Below are positions 29,409 to 37,177 of a stretch of DNA of 64,000 bases, one piece after another. Position 1 is the stretch's first letter. Each line of letters begins with the position of its first letter. The translations under genes and the position numbers were made by a program. Below the pieces are notes generated by a model that saw only the letters and a program-made list of their open reading frames with translations, was not told the origin of the DNA and ran no database searches. Origin of the DNA: Nitrosomonas communis (lineage in GTDB: Bacteria > Pseudomonadota > Gammaproteobacteria > Burkholderiales > Nitrosomonadaceae); assembly GCF_001007935.1 (NCBI RefSeq), contig NZ_CP011451.1:682001-746000 (forward strand), read 5' to 3'.

Positions 29409-30566
29409 TCATTGAGCGTAATCAACATTAGCTTGGATTTGGCGTAACCGTTTCCATTCTAAAAAAAAGTTATCATATGCACCAGCACGCGATTCTTTAA
29501 CCAAATTCTCAGCTATAGTAGCAAGCTTGTTCGCTATGACCTCCCAGCGGAATCTTTGGGCATGGACTAGCCCTTTCTGACGTAAAGTGTCACCTATACT
29601 TGGGTCCTGGATCTGTATCAATGCGGAGCGCATTTCATCAGCCGATATGCCGCTGATGAGCAGTGCAGCATCACCCGCAGTTTCTGCTAGAGAACCATGC
29701 GAAGTGGTGATTACTGGACAACCCGAAGCCATCGCTTCAATTACAGGCATACCAAAACCCTCATAAAGAGACGGATAAACCAATGCCAATGCGCCTCCGT
29801 AGGCAAGTGCGAGTTCTTCGTCGGTCAATTCGACACGCTTGCAGCGTACCCCAGATGGTAACTTATCTAATATTTCCTGTTCAACCTGACGCTCACCGCC
29901 AACGCAAAACACATCAAACTGAACCTCCTTCATACTGGCCAAAGCGTCGAAGAATAAACCACTGTTTTTGTAACCATTGTGTTGTACCCGTGAGCCAACG
30001 AACAAAAAGTAAGGTCGGTCAAGCTCATATTGATTCCTGAATGCTTCAATTGCACCTATTTCGTGTTGGTGAAAAACAGTATGGTCTAAGCCATTATATG
30101 CCGTAATAACCAAATCAGGCGGGATCTCGGGGTATATGGCTAACAGATCATTACGGGTGTTTTCTGAAACACACAAGTAACGCTGCGCATAGCAGATCGC
30201 GGTCATTTTTTCCATCCAATCTGTATGCGATAAATCAAAATTGAATAATTCCGGGATCATGTCATGCACCATCAATACCATTGGTGTAGATATTGGGGTC
30301 GTATAATAGGTGGAGCTGAATACATCAATCTGGTAGAAATCGCAGATATCCTGTATCAATTGCGAGTCTGCAGGACAGTTGGTTGCTAAGTATGAGGGAA
30401 ATGGAATGTACTCTATGCCTGAAATTGAAGGAGCTTTTCCTCTATCCAGGAAATATATCTGAAAGCGTCCATCTGCAACTAAAAGCTCTAAAACTGAACG
30501 CCACACACGAGCGATGCCGCTATTACTCAGCTGAAAAAAAACGCCATCAACAAGCAACTTGATCAT
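29409..30566 (-). CDS. GT4-type glycosyltransferase
   Basis: A 385-residue GT-B glycosyltransferase. The N-terminal part has LLVDGVFFQLSNSGIARVW and MVLMVHDMIPELFNFD, typical of mannosyltransferase-like proteins. The C-terminal part has PYFLFVGSRVQHNGYKN, LALAYGGALALVYPSLYEG and GFGMPVIEAMASGCPVITTS, with the E-x7-E donor motif intact. It starts inside the last 20 bases of the preceding gene (30547-32316), so the two are translationally coupled. The sugar cannot be read from sequence. GDP-mannose and GDP-fucose are the locally made donors. Confidence 0.9.
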   Translation of the reverse strand: MIKLLVDGVFFQLSNSGIARVWRSVLELLVADGRFQIYFLDRGKAPSISGIEYIPFPSYLATNCPADSQLIQDICDFYQIDVFSSTYYTTPISTPMVLMVHDMIPELFNFDLSHTDWMEKMTAICYAQRYLCVSENTRNDLLAIYPEIPPDLVITAYNGLDHTVFHQHEIGAIEAFRNQYELDRPYFLFVGSRVQHNGYKNSGLFFDALASMKEVQFDVFCVGGERQVEQEILDKLPSGVRCKRVELTDEELALAYGGALALVYPSLYEGFGMPVIEAMASGCPVITTSHGSLAETAGDAALLISGISADEMRSALIQIQDPSIGDTLRQKGLVHAQRFRWEVIANKLATIAENLVKESRAGAYDNFFLEWKRLRQIQANVDYAQ

Positions 30567-32316
30567 AATTTGACTCCTTCGTCATTTTGTACTTTTGATG
30601 TCGCGCTAAATTGCGCAGCGCTTGCTGCGCCAATACATAGCGATCTTTAGAATTATTTACATCCATCCAGATTGCTTCCTTTGAGTTTAGTCTTTGCAAG
30701 AATTGATCATGTGAAATCACCATCTCAGATGGAATGAGTTTGCGGCAATAGTTCTTGTTTATTTCCATGCTTTCCACAACACCTCGACTATCTGGTCGCG
30801 TAGATAGTCCTTTTGGATTTTGATAATAAATCACGTTTGGATCATTGATTTTATAAAACTTCTTACCTGCAGCAAGGCAACGCATCCAAAATTCATAGTC
30901 TCCGGCCGACTTATAATGCGTATCAAAATATCCAAGCTCATCGTGCAGACGCTTTCGCCACATTGGCGCATTATGCGGTGAATTGTACCGCATCATGTTA
31001 TGGGATGTGATGACTGGCAATGAAGTCTGGTAGCCGAAGGCGCTGATCTCTTCAAATGAAAGACGGGGATCAAACGTGTAGTATAAATCCTGATAAACAA
31101 CATCAACGAAAGGCAAATTATCCAGGACGCCAGCCTGTAGTTGCAACGAGTCATGACGGCGAAAATCATCCATATTCGTATTTGTAAGATATTCGCCGCG
31201 AGCAGCTTTTGCCGCAACATTCCAAGCGTCATAAATCCCTATCCGGTAATTGCAGCGGATATAATTGATATTTTTGTGATGTGCAAGATATTTTTTAATG
31301 ACTTCATACTCATTCTCAGGTGATTCCGCATCTACGATTACGAGTTCTAAATAATCGTTGAAGCCATCTTGACTAGTGATATTGTCCATAAACTGTTCAA
31401 TAAAGTCACCACCGCGATACATACTCGCCAGCGCTGACACCAATATGCGGGGCTCACCTTTGATATGAAAGCGATTCATATATCGTTTGTCTGCTTCTTG
31501 TGGGGGGGTCTCGCGTAACTCCTCTGACCGATGCTGCCAATCATTAACAGTAACATGTTTATCCGTTCCCATGATTAAACAGGATAACCCATCGTGAGGC
31601 GCTGAATTGGCTCGCGCTAAAGAAGAATTGTATGAAATCTCGAACAAGTTTGCGAGCAATCCTGCACGATCCATGCTGCCATCTTCCAACTTGAGTATCC
31701 AAGGCTCGATTTCCCATGCTGCAGCACCGCGATTCAATACTAATTCGTAGGCCATCTGGATAAACTCACCATCGCTAATATCTGGTAGAATTGATCGGCG
31801 CTGGGAATGTTGTTGCGCTTCCTGGCTCGCGCCCATCAGCAGCATAAACTCATGAAATGGTAATCCGTTATTAAAATTATTTTTCCATATCTCAATCTCT
31901 TCAGATACGGGTGTACGGCCAACAGAAGTCTGATAAGCTTTGACGATCGCGTCCTCAAGCGTGAGTTTTTTCTCGCTCTCCTGCTCTTCAGCTGGAGCCA
32001 GAGTCTTATATATCGGCATAGCGCTAAGCTTGGCAGCCAATTTTTCACGCAGGTACAGTAAAGAGCGTACTAAGGGAGCTCGGGTAGCTGCCGATCTACA
32101 GTGGGAAAGTTCGCGTGAGCAACGATTAATGTACAAGGCCAGCGACTTAAAAGCTATCGTAGGCTTGTCGGCTTTGATCAGTTGTAGGATATTGTCTCTT
32201 ATATGATTGCTTTCGTTATGTTTGAGTACCCGATCCACTAATTCGATAATTAGGCTAATCTCTTGCCTTGTTACCGTCGCACTCGCAAGCTCGATTAGTT
32301 TTTTTGTATATTCCAT
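30547..32316 (-). CDS. DUF4214-like repeats fused to a GT2 glycosyltransferase
   Basis: A 589-residue protein. Residues 1-110 are helical. Residues 115-250 hold two units of DUF4214 type (IVKAYQTSVGRTPVSEEIEI and IQMAYELVLNRGAAAWEIEP), a module usually found in secreted or surface proteins. From about residue 293 a GT-A family 2 glycosyltransferase begins (RILVSALASMYRGGDFIEQF), with LVIVDAESPENEYEV, the acidic TNTNMDDFRRHDS and YKSAGDYEFWMRCLAAGKKF. The fusion of DUF4214 repeats with a glycosyltransferase suggests recognition of a surface protein or polymer acceptor. It overlaps the next gene by 20 bases. No signal peptide is seen. Confidence 0.82.
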   Translation of the reverse strand: MEYTKKLIELASATVTRQEISLIIELVDRVLKHNESNHIRDNILQLIKADKPTIAFKSLALYINRCSRELSHCRSAATRAPLVRSLLYLREKLAAKLSAMPIYKTLAPAEEQESEKKLTLEDAIVKAYQTSVGRTPVSEEIEIWKNNFNNGLPFHEFMLLMGASQEAQQHSQRRSILPDISDGEFIQMAYELVLNRGAAAWEIEPWILKLEDGSMDRAGLLANLFEISYNSSLARANSAPHDGLSCLIMGTDKHVTVNDWQHRSEELRETPPQEADKRYMNRFHIKGEPRILVSALASMYRGGDFIEQFMDNITSQDGFNDYLELVIVDAESPENEYEVIKKYLAHHKNINYIRCNYRIGIYDAWNVAAKAARGEYLTNTNMDDFRRHDSLQLQAGVLDNLPFVDVVYQDLYYTFDPRLSFEEISAFGYQTSLPVITSHNMMRYNSPHNAPMWRKRLHDELGYFDTHYKSAGDYEFWMRCLAAGKKFYKINDPNVIYYQNPKGLSTRPDSRGVVESMEINKNYCRKLIPSEMVISHDQFLQRLNSKEAIWMDVNNSKDRYVLAQQALRNLARHQKYKMTKESNYDQVAC

Positions 32317-32754
32317 ACCTTTTTCTTATTTCTCCGAGAATCACGTATTATCTTGCATATCACTTCATGCTTCTTTTAATAGCCACACTAATTCAAAATC
32401 TTGATCACCCAGGAATTTAGAAAGATCAGGTTATTAATATCCCAGGACAAACTTCAATTTACCATGGCCTGCTGTAAAACTCTTTCCGCCCGATCAAAGC
32501 CTGAGGAATTACTCAATATGAAAACTTCTTGTCAATATTAAAAATATCTTTTACATCTACTGATCTCTGGCTTCCTTAAAAGGCTGGAAGATAGTTATCG
32601 GTTCTACTGCTCAATTTAGTAGGCTATCAGCACATCGCTCAACTATTTCAATACTTACGGCAATAGATAATGAATATTTAGTATTTTGTGCTTCTTTATT
32701 GATTTCAGGTGCGTGTCCTTATCCGTTTAATGGAGAATAACTTTGTGACCTTCT
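32317..32754. other. Non-coding gap in the glycosyltransferase run
   Basis: About 440 AT-rich bases between two minus-strand genes. No open frame, repeat or terminator was supported. A promoter for the 32316 gene may lie here. Confidence 0.45.
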
Positions 32755-34122
32755 TCATTTTTCTACCTTTTCATACCAATCATCCCATTGCTGCTCAGTA
32801 CATCGATAACCTTGCTGTTCCAGCAGAGCACGAATATCGGCACGCCTTTGTGTAAAGTTATGCTCGACTGTTAGCAAACGGATATGCCATCGATCAAATG
32901 GAAAATTTTCAAGGATTTCAAATTCGCTGCCCTCCGTATCGATACTCAGATAATCAATTTCACGCGGGGCATTATGTTGCTCTAGAAAATCATTGAGTGA
33001 GATGGCGGTTAAAGTGAGCATCCTGCCAATGTTACGATACGCTGCGCGCTTATCGGCGTGTTGATCATCATCGGCATATTCCTGGCTACCACCATAGGCA
33101 TCAGCAAGAATAAATTCGACCTGTTTCCCTGTTATGCCTCCAATGTACGCATCGGATATTGTGCATTGACGGTTTTGTTTGAGTTGAAGAAAAAACTTGG
33201 GATTGGGTTCTGCACAAATTCCTTGCCAGCCGAATTCTTTTTCCAGCAGCCAACTATTGCTGAGCATTACACCATCAGTAGCACCAAATTCTACGAAGTA
33301 ACCGTTGCGTTTATATTTAGTTTTTTCCAGCACCCAGAGATCCTGCCCAAGTTGGGAGATAGATTTTTTCTTGAGGGTGTCAAGACATAAGGAAGCGCCT
33401 TCCACGAATGCTGGTGTGATCTCAGACGATAAAGAATGAATCATTTTTTGTTGCGCAAGCGAAAGCTCATTGTGTAGTAGTTCGAGTTCAGTTTCAAATA
33501 TCTTCAGATGGGATGTTTCAAGGAAAGAAGCGCGCTTCATGGCTTGTAATTCTTCATCCATCAAACGTGCAGCTTGGGGCAGTAGACCAAATTTCGCCGT
33601 TTCGCGGATGATACGGGTCTGACCCAACAACCGTACGTCAGACTGGGGCATTACGACGGCAATGGATGTCTCGAAATGCTGGATGGCGCGTTGCTCCTGC
33701 TTGCCAGCGACAGCGGCACGGCCTAGCGTGTTATACACGCTGGCAATCAGGACCTGGCTAACTATCTTTTTGCTGCATCCCCATTCCTGCGCCAGACTGG
33801 TGAATTGACGAGCGGACTGAGTATCACCCTGCTGCATGTGACCCGCGGCGGCCAGTAACGCAAGCTTGGCTCGGTCCGGATGGTGTTGCAAAGTGTCGTG
33901 ATCGAGTTTGGCGAGATTAGCCCAGTCGCCAAACTGCCATTGAGTGCGTGCACGTTCTAGCAGGTTTTCATCATAAGGAATGACAGGACGAATGCCGGAT
34001 TGCTCATCCATATGGATAGTTTCGGTGTCTGTCTGGGTATTTTCCACTGGCGTAGCGGTGCTATCGGTCTGGGTGGGACTACTAAGCCAACGAATAATAA
34101 ATGTGCGAAGATTGGAAAGCAT
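32755..34122 (-). CDS. TPR-like region plus FkbM-family methyltransferase
   Basis: A 455-residue protein. Residues about 50-210 are helical TPR-like repeats (ARTQWQFGDWANLAKLDHDT, LALLAAAGHMQQGDTQSARQ). From about residue 250 an FkbM-type SAM-dependent methyltransferase follows: SQLGQDLWVLEK, GYFVEFGATDGVMLSNSWLL (SAM motif I), GICAEPNPKFF, EIDYLSIDTEGSEFEIL and LLTVEHNF. FkbM enzymes O-methylate sugars or other small groups. It lies 20 bases downstream of the 957-residue coiled-coil glycosyltransferase and appears to share its operon. Likely role: methyl-capping or decorating the glycan, which is inference. Confidence 0.87.
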   Translation of the reverse strand: MLSNLRTFIIRWLSSPTQTDSTATPVENTQTDTETIHMDEQSGIRPVIPYDENLLERARTQWQFGDWANLAKLDHDTLQHHPDRAKLALLAAAGHMQQGDTQSARQFTSLAQEWGCSKKIVSQVLIASVYNTLGRAAVAGKQEQRAIQHFETSIAVVMPQSDVRLLGQTRIIRETAKFGLLPQAARLMDEELQAMKRASFLETSHLKIFETELELLHNELSLAQQKMIHSLSSEITPAFVEGASLCLDTLKKKSISQLGQDLWVLEKTKYKRNGYFVEFGATDGVMLSNSWLLEKEFGWQGICAEPNPKFFLQLKQNRQCTISDAYIGGITGKQVEFILADAYGGSQEYADDDQHADKRAAYRNIGRMLTLTAISLNDFLEQHNAPREIDYLSIDTEGSEFEILENFPFDRWHIRLLTVEHNFTQRRADIRALLEQQGYRCTEQQWDDWYEKVEK

Positions 34123-34142
34123 AGTGTTAGGATATGCCAGGA

Positions 34143-37016
34143 TTACAGCCCAGGCTCTCGGAGTAAAACATCCTTAAGCTGCTCCAGCTCGGCCTTATGT
34201 TGAGTGATCATTTTGCTTTGCTCAGCTTGTGTCTGGGTCAAGATGTCGATCTGCGTCCAGCCTTGATGGGTTAACCTATTTTGTTCTTCACATGCTTTAC
34301 TTAGCACCGTCATTTCCTGTTTCAGCACTTCGTGTTGTGCCGTTAAGGCTAATTTTTCCTGAATCAGCGCTTCTGTACCCGCCTTCAGTGCAATATATTT
34401 CTGAGTAAGGGTATCAACCTCCATTTTGTGTTGATCTGCTAACACGCGTTGTTTGTTACGCCCTTCGTTAAGAATTGCCACCTCCTTTTTAAGCGCCCTA
34501 TTCTTTGTCATCAATACTGATTTTTCTTGAATCAATTCTTTTATATCCGCTCTTAGGGCTAGATTGATCTGAGTCAGGGTGTCAATCTGCGTCTTACGTT
34601 GATCCGCTAACATTCTTAGCCCATCATGGGCTTTAATAAGTGTTGTTACTTCTTGTTTGGACGCTTCATGCTGCGCCATCAGCTCTGATTTTTCCTGACC
34701 AGACTTTGTAGCTGAGTAGACAAGTGCTAAGATTTCTTGATCAAGCGTATCCAGCTGCGTAGCCTGCTCCGTTTTTACCTCAATCAGGCAAGCACTCTTG
34801 GCGTAGACCTTTTCTAAATACTTATCGCTAATACCTGCAAGCCAGAATAGATGTTTGCCAAGCTCAGGGTAAATGCGGAGTTTTTCTATGGACGCTTCTA
34901 CTATTGCCTCCTGTTTCCCGATAATCACTAAATTGGCATGGTTACCTTCACCCCGAAGTAATTCAAAAGCCGCGGGCGTTTGAGTTCGTCCTCTATGCGA
35001 TTCAGTAGTACCAACTAACAGGAGCGAAAGCCATGTTTTCAATGCTGCGGCCACCTGATCCGCATCGGTGGACATGCCTAAAGAAAGTACAGAATCTTCG
35101 ATACCTGATCCTTGATGAAGCCAGCTCAAAACAAAAGGTTGCTCGCGCTTCGAGCCGAAGACCTGTAACCATTCATATAATTGGTCAGCCACAGCACGTG
35201 AAATACATATTGCGCCATCAAAACAAAGGATAGTCTTGAGTCCCCATTGATGTATCGCCTCGGCATCGTCCGAAAAAATTTGCGGTAACAAAATAGGCGA
35301 TAAGTCATAGACGACAAAGTAAATCTTGATCCCCCTTTGATTCAAACTTAACAAATAGTCTTTTTGCGCTGACACAACAACAGATTGCAAATCCAATCCC
35401 AGGAATATATCTCCCTCCCGGGCATTAACCGGCATATCTTCAGCCCAACTATCACTAACCCCCAGAAATTGGCTTGTAAATCGGTGAGCATAACAGTAGC
35501 CATTGGTATCTCTCGTTGCATAAACAGGTTCAACCATCCATCCTTCGAGCGGGTTAAGCAGGAATTCCATAAGAAGCGCATGGATAAAGTGCTGAATACC
35601 GCTTTTTGCATCATTCTGAATGAGTTCACTGATATCCAGCAGTAATTGCTTACGACGAGGTCGAGGGGGAGAATTGTTCGCTGATAGGGATGAATGGCAC
35701 GGCCATTTATCCGAAGATAAACTTGGATCGGTATCAACATCAACTAATGCTGGCAACTCTGCTGATGTCTTATTGTAGAAGGATGCTTTATCGTAAAAAC
35801 CCTCAATAGCCTCAGCATACAGTTCGGCACAGTGCCTTGGCTGATGAAAACTGCGGATCACCTCCCTGGCACGTTCCCCCAGAGTATTGCGGCAACTAGT
35901 ATCATGCCACAGCGTTATTAGTGCCTCAATAAGTTGATCATCGGCAAACTTATCAGGCAACATCCACACGGTATTTACCGGCAGATCCGTCATCGAACCA
36001 TGAGCATTGACGATGGTAGCCAACCCGTAATTCATACAATCTAACACTGTGCCCGAAGTTTCACCACGCGATAAATCACGTAATTGAACGCCTATGTCGG
36101 CAGCAGCCAGCCAAGTTCGATAAAGCTCCTTCTCTGCCCAGCCTGTAATCTCAATACGATCCGCTGACAGACTATTGTGCCAGGTACGCACCAATTCATT
36201 GCCATACTCTCCGCCATAATTCTCACCGACGAAAACCAGGCGGCAGTGGAAATCACTTGCCAATGGTGAGGCCAGCCAGGCTGATAGTAATTTATGATTA
36301 AGCTTATGGGGCCCTAGAAATCCGAAACTACAGATGACGAAGTCATCTTCTGCTAGCCCAAGCTTTAGCCGTGCGGCATAACGAATAGCTTTCCGGTCAA
36401 TATTTAATAAAGGTACACGCAGGTGTGGAATTTTTACCCAATTATCCTCAAATCCTTCACCATACCATTCTTTCGCCAGCCGCCGAGAGTATTCCGAATG
36501 GATGATCACTCCCAAGGCTTGTTCTAAAATTTCTAAATTGCAGGGATAGGCCCAAACAACATCAGCTGGATCTTTTGCCAGGTAGCGTTCCTGAAGGGCT
36601 CGCCAACCATGCGCATGAGCGAGCGCTCTGGCCCAACTATACGGCTTGAACCCGTGGACATCCAAATGCGCAACAACTCCCGAAAGAAAAAAGTCATGCA
36701 ATACTACTACACCTGGAAATTCAGGAAGCAGGTCAAACATATGAATGTGAAACAGAGAATTGCCAAAGTGATACAACACTCGATCGAAGCGAGAAGCATG
36801 CTGCCGAAACCATGCAACATCACGTATTGGACAATGGGATCGAACCCAATCATCCGACACTTCTGATTGCATAACAATAACCTCGATCTCGTAGTACTGA
36901 GCCAATTCCGGGAGCAGTTCTACGCTGTAATCACTAATACCGCTCTGTTCCGGTGGCAGAGGAGAAATATAGGCTAAACGTGGGCGCTTTTGCATTGCCT
37001 TTAAATCTGGCATCAC
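34143..37016 (-). CDS. GT4 glycosyltransferase plus truncated second GT and coiled coil
   Basis: A 957-residue protein. Residues 12-405 are a complete GT4 (LAYISPLPPEQSGISDYSVE, VVVLHDFFLSG, SFGFLGPHKLNHKLL, LSRGETSGTVLDCMNYGLA). Residues 445-738 are a second GT start (LLLDISELIQNDAKSGIQHF, VVYDLSPILLP, LFWLAGISDKYLEKVYAKSA) that stops where the acidic donor-binding loop should follow. Residues 740-957 are a coiled coil with heptad units of the type KTQIDTLTQINLAL and IQEKSVL, ending DVLLREPGL. The same repeat and tail recur in the two upstream proteins. The start is GTG 37016 or ATG 37013, without a clear ribosome binding site. The coiled coil could set complex geometry or chain length. Confidence 0.82.
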   Translation of the reverse strand: MMPDLKAMQKRPRLAYISPLPPEQSGISDYSVELLPELAQYYEIEVIVMQSEVSDDWVRSHCPIRDVAWFRQHASRFDRVLYHFGNSLFHIHMFDLLPEFPGVVVLHDFFLSGVVAHLDVHGFKPYSWARALAHAHGWRALQERYLAKDPADVVWAYPCNLEILEQALGVIIHSEYSRRLAKEWYGEGFEDNWVKIPHLRVPLLNIDRKAIRYAARLKLGLAEDDFVICSFGFLGPHKLNHKLLSAWLASPLASDFHCRLVFVGENYGGEYGNELVRTWHNSLSADRIEITGWAEKELYRTWLAAADIGVQLRDLSRGETSGTVLDCMNYGLATIVNAHGSMTDLPVNTVWMLPDKFADDQLIEALITLWHDTSCRNTLGERAREVIRSFHQPRHCAELYAEAIEGFYDKASFYNKTSAELPALVDVDTDPSLSSDKWPCHSSLSANNSPPRPRRKQLLLDISELIQNDAKSGIQHFIHALLMEFLLNPLEGWMVEPVYATRDTNGYCYAHRFTSQFLGVSDSWAEDMPVNAREGDIFLGLDLQSVVVSAQKDYLLSLNQRGIKIYFVVYDLSPILLPQIFSDDAEAIHQWGLKTILCFDGAICISRAVADQLYEWLQVFGSKREQPFVLSWLHQGSGIEDSVLSLGMSTDADQVAAALKTWLSLLLVGTTESHRGRTQTPAAFELLRGEGNHANLVIIGKQEAIVEASIEKLRIYPELGKHLFWLAGISDKYLEKVYAKSACLIEVKTEQATQLDTLDQEILALVYSATKSGQEKSELMAQHEASKQEVTTLIKAHDGLRMLADQRKTQIDTLTQINLALRADIKELIQEKSVLMTKNRALKKEVAILNEGRNKQRVLADQHKMEVDTLTQKYIALKAGTEALIQEKLALTAQHEVLKQEMTVLSKACEEQNRLTHQGWTQIDILTQTQAEQSKMITQHKAELEQLKDVLLREPGL

Positions 37017-37022
37017 TGAAGA

Positions 37023-37175
37023 TTAATTATGTTCAGAATGGTGCACTTCCTCGGCACCTTCTGCCTCAGGCGTAATTTTCCCTACGGCTCCGTCAATCAT
37101 AACTATCGCCGTAGGCTTACCAAACCATTGTTTTAAGTAAGTATTAAAGGTGGATTTAGCGGTACTTTTTAACAT
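37023..37175 (-). CDS. Small protein between two coiled-coil genes (50 residues, unknown)
   Basis: A 50-codon frame starting ATG at 37175, only two bases after the stop of the 830-residue gene, and ending TAA at 37023, six bases before the next start. It fills an otherwise unexplained 161-base gap exactly. The product reads MLKSTAKSTFNTYLKQWFGK and later AIVMIDGAVGKITPEAEGAE, ending in an acidic His-rich tail (EEVHHSEHN). The balanced composition and tight spacing on both sides argue for a real gene. AGAGAG about 20 bases upstream is a weak ribosome binding site, so coupling to the upstream gene is likely. Function unknown. Confidence 0.55.
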   Translation of the reverse strand: MLKSTAKSTFNTYLKQWFGKPTAIVMIDGAVGKITPEAEGAEEVHHSEHN

Positions 37176-37177
37176 AA

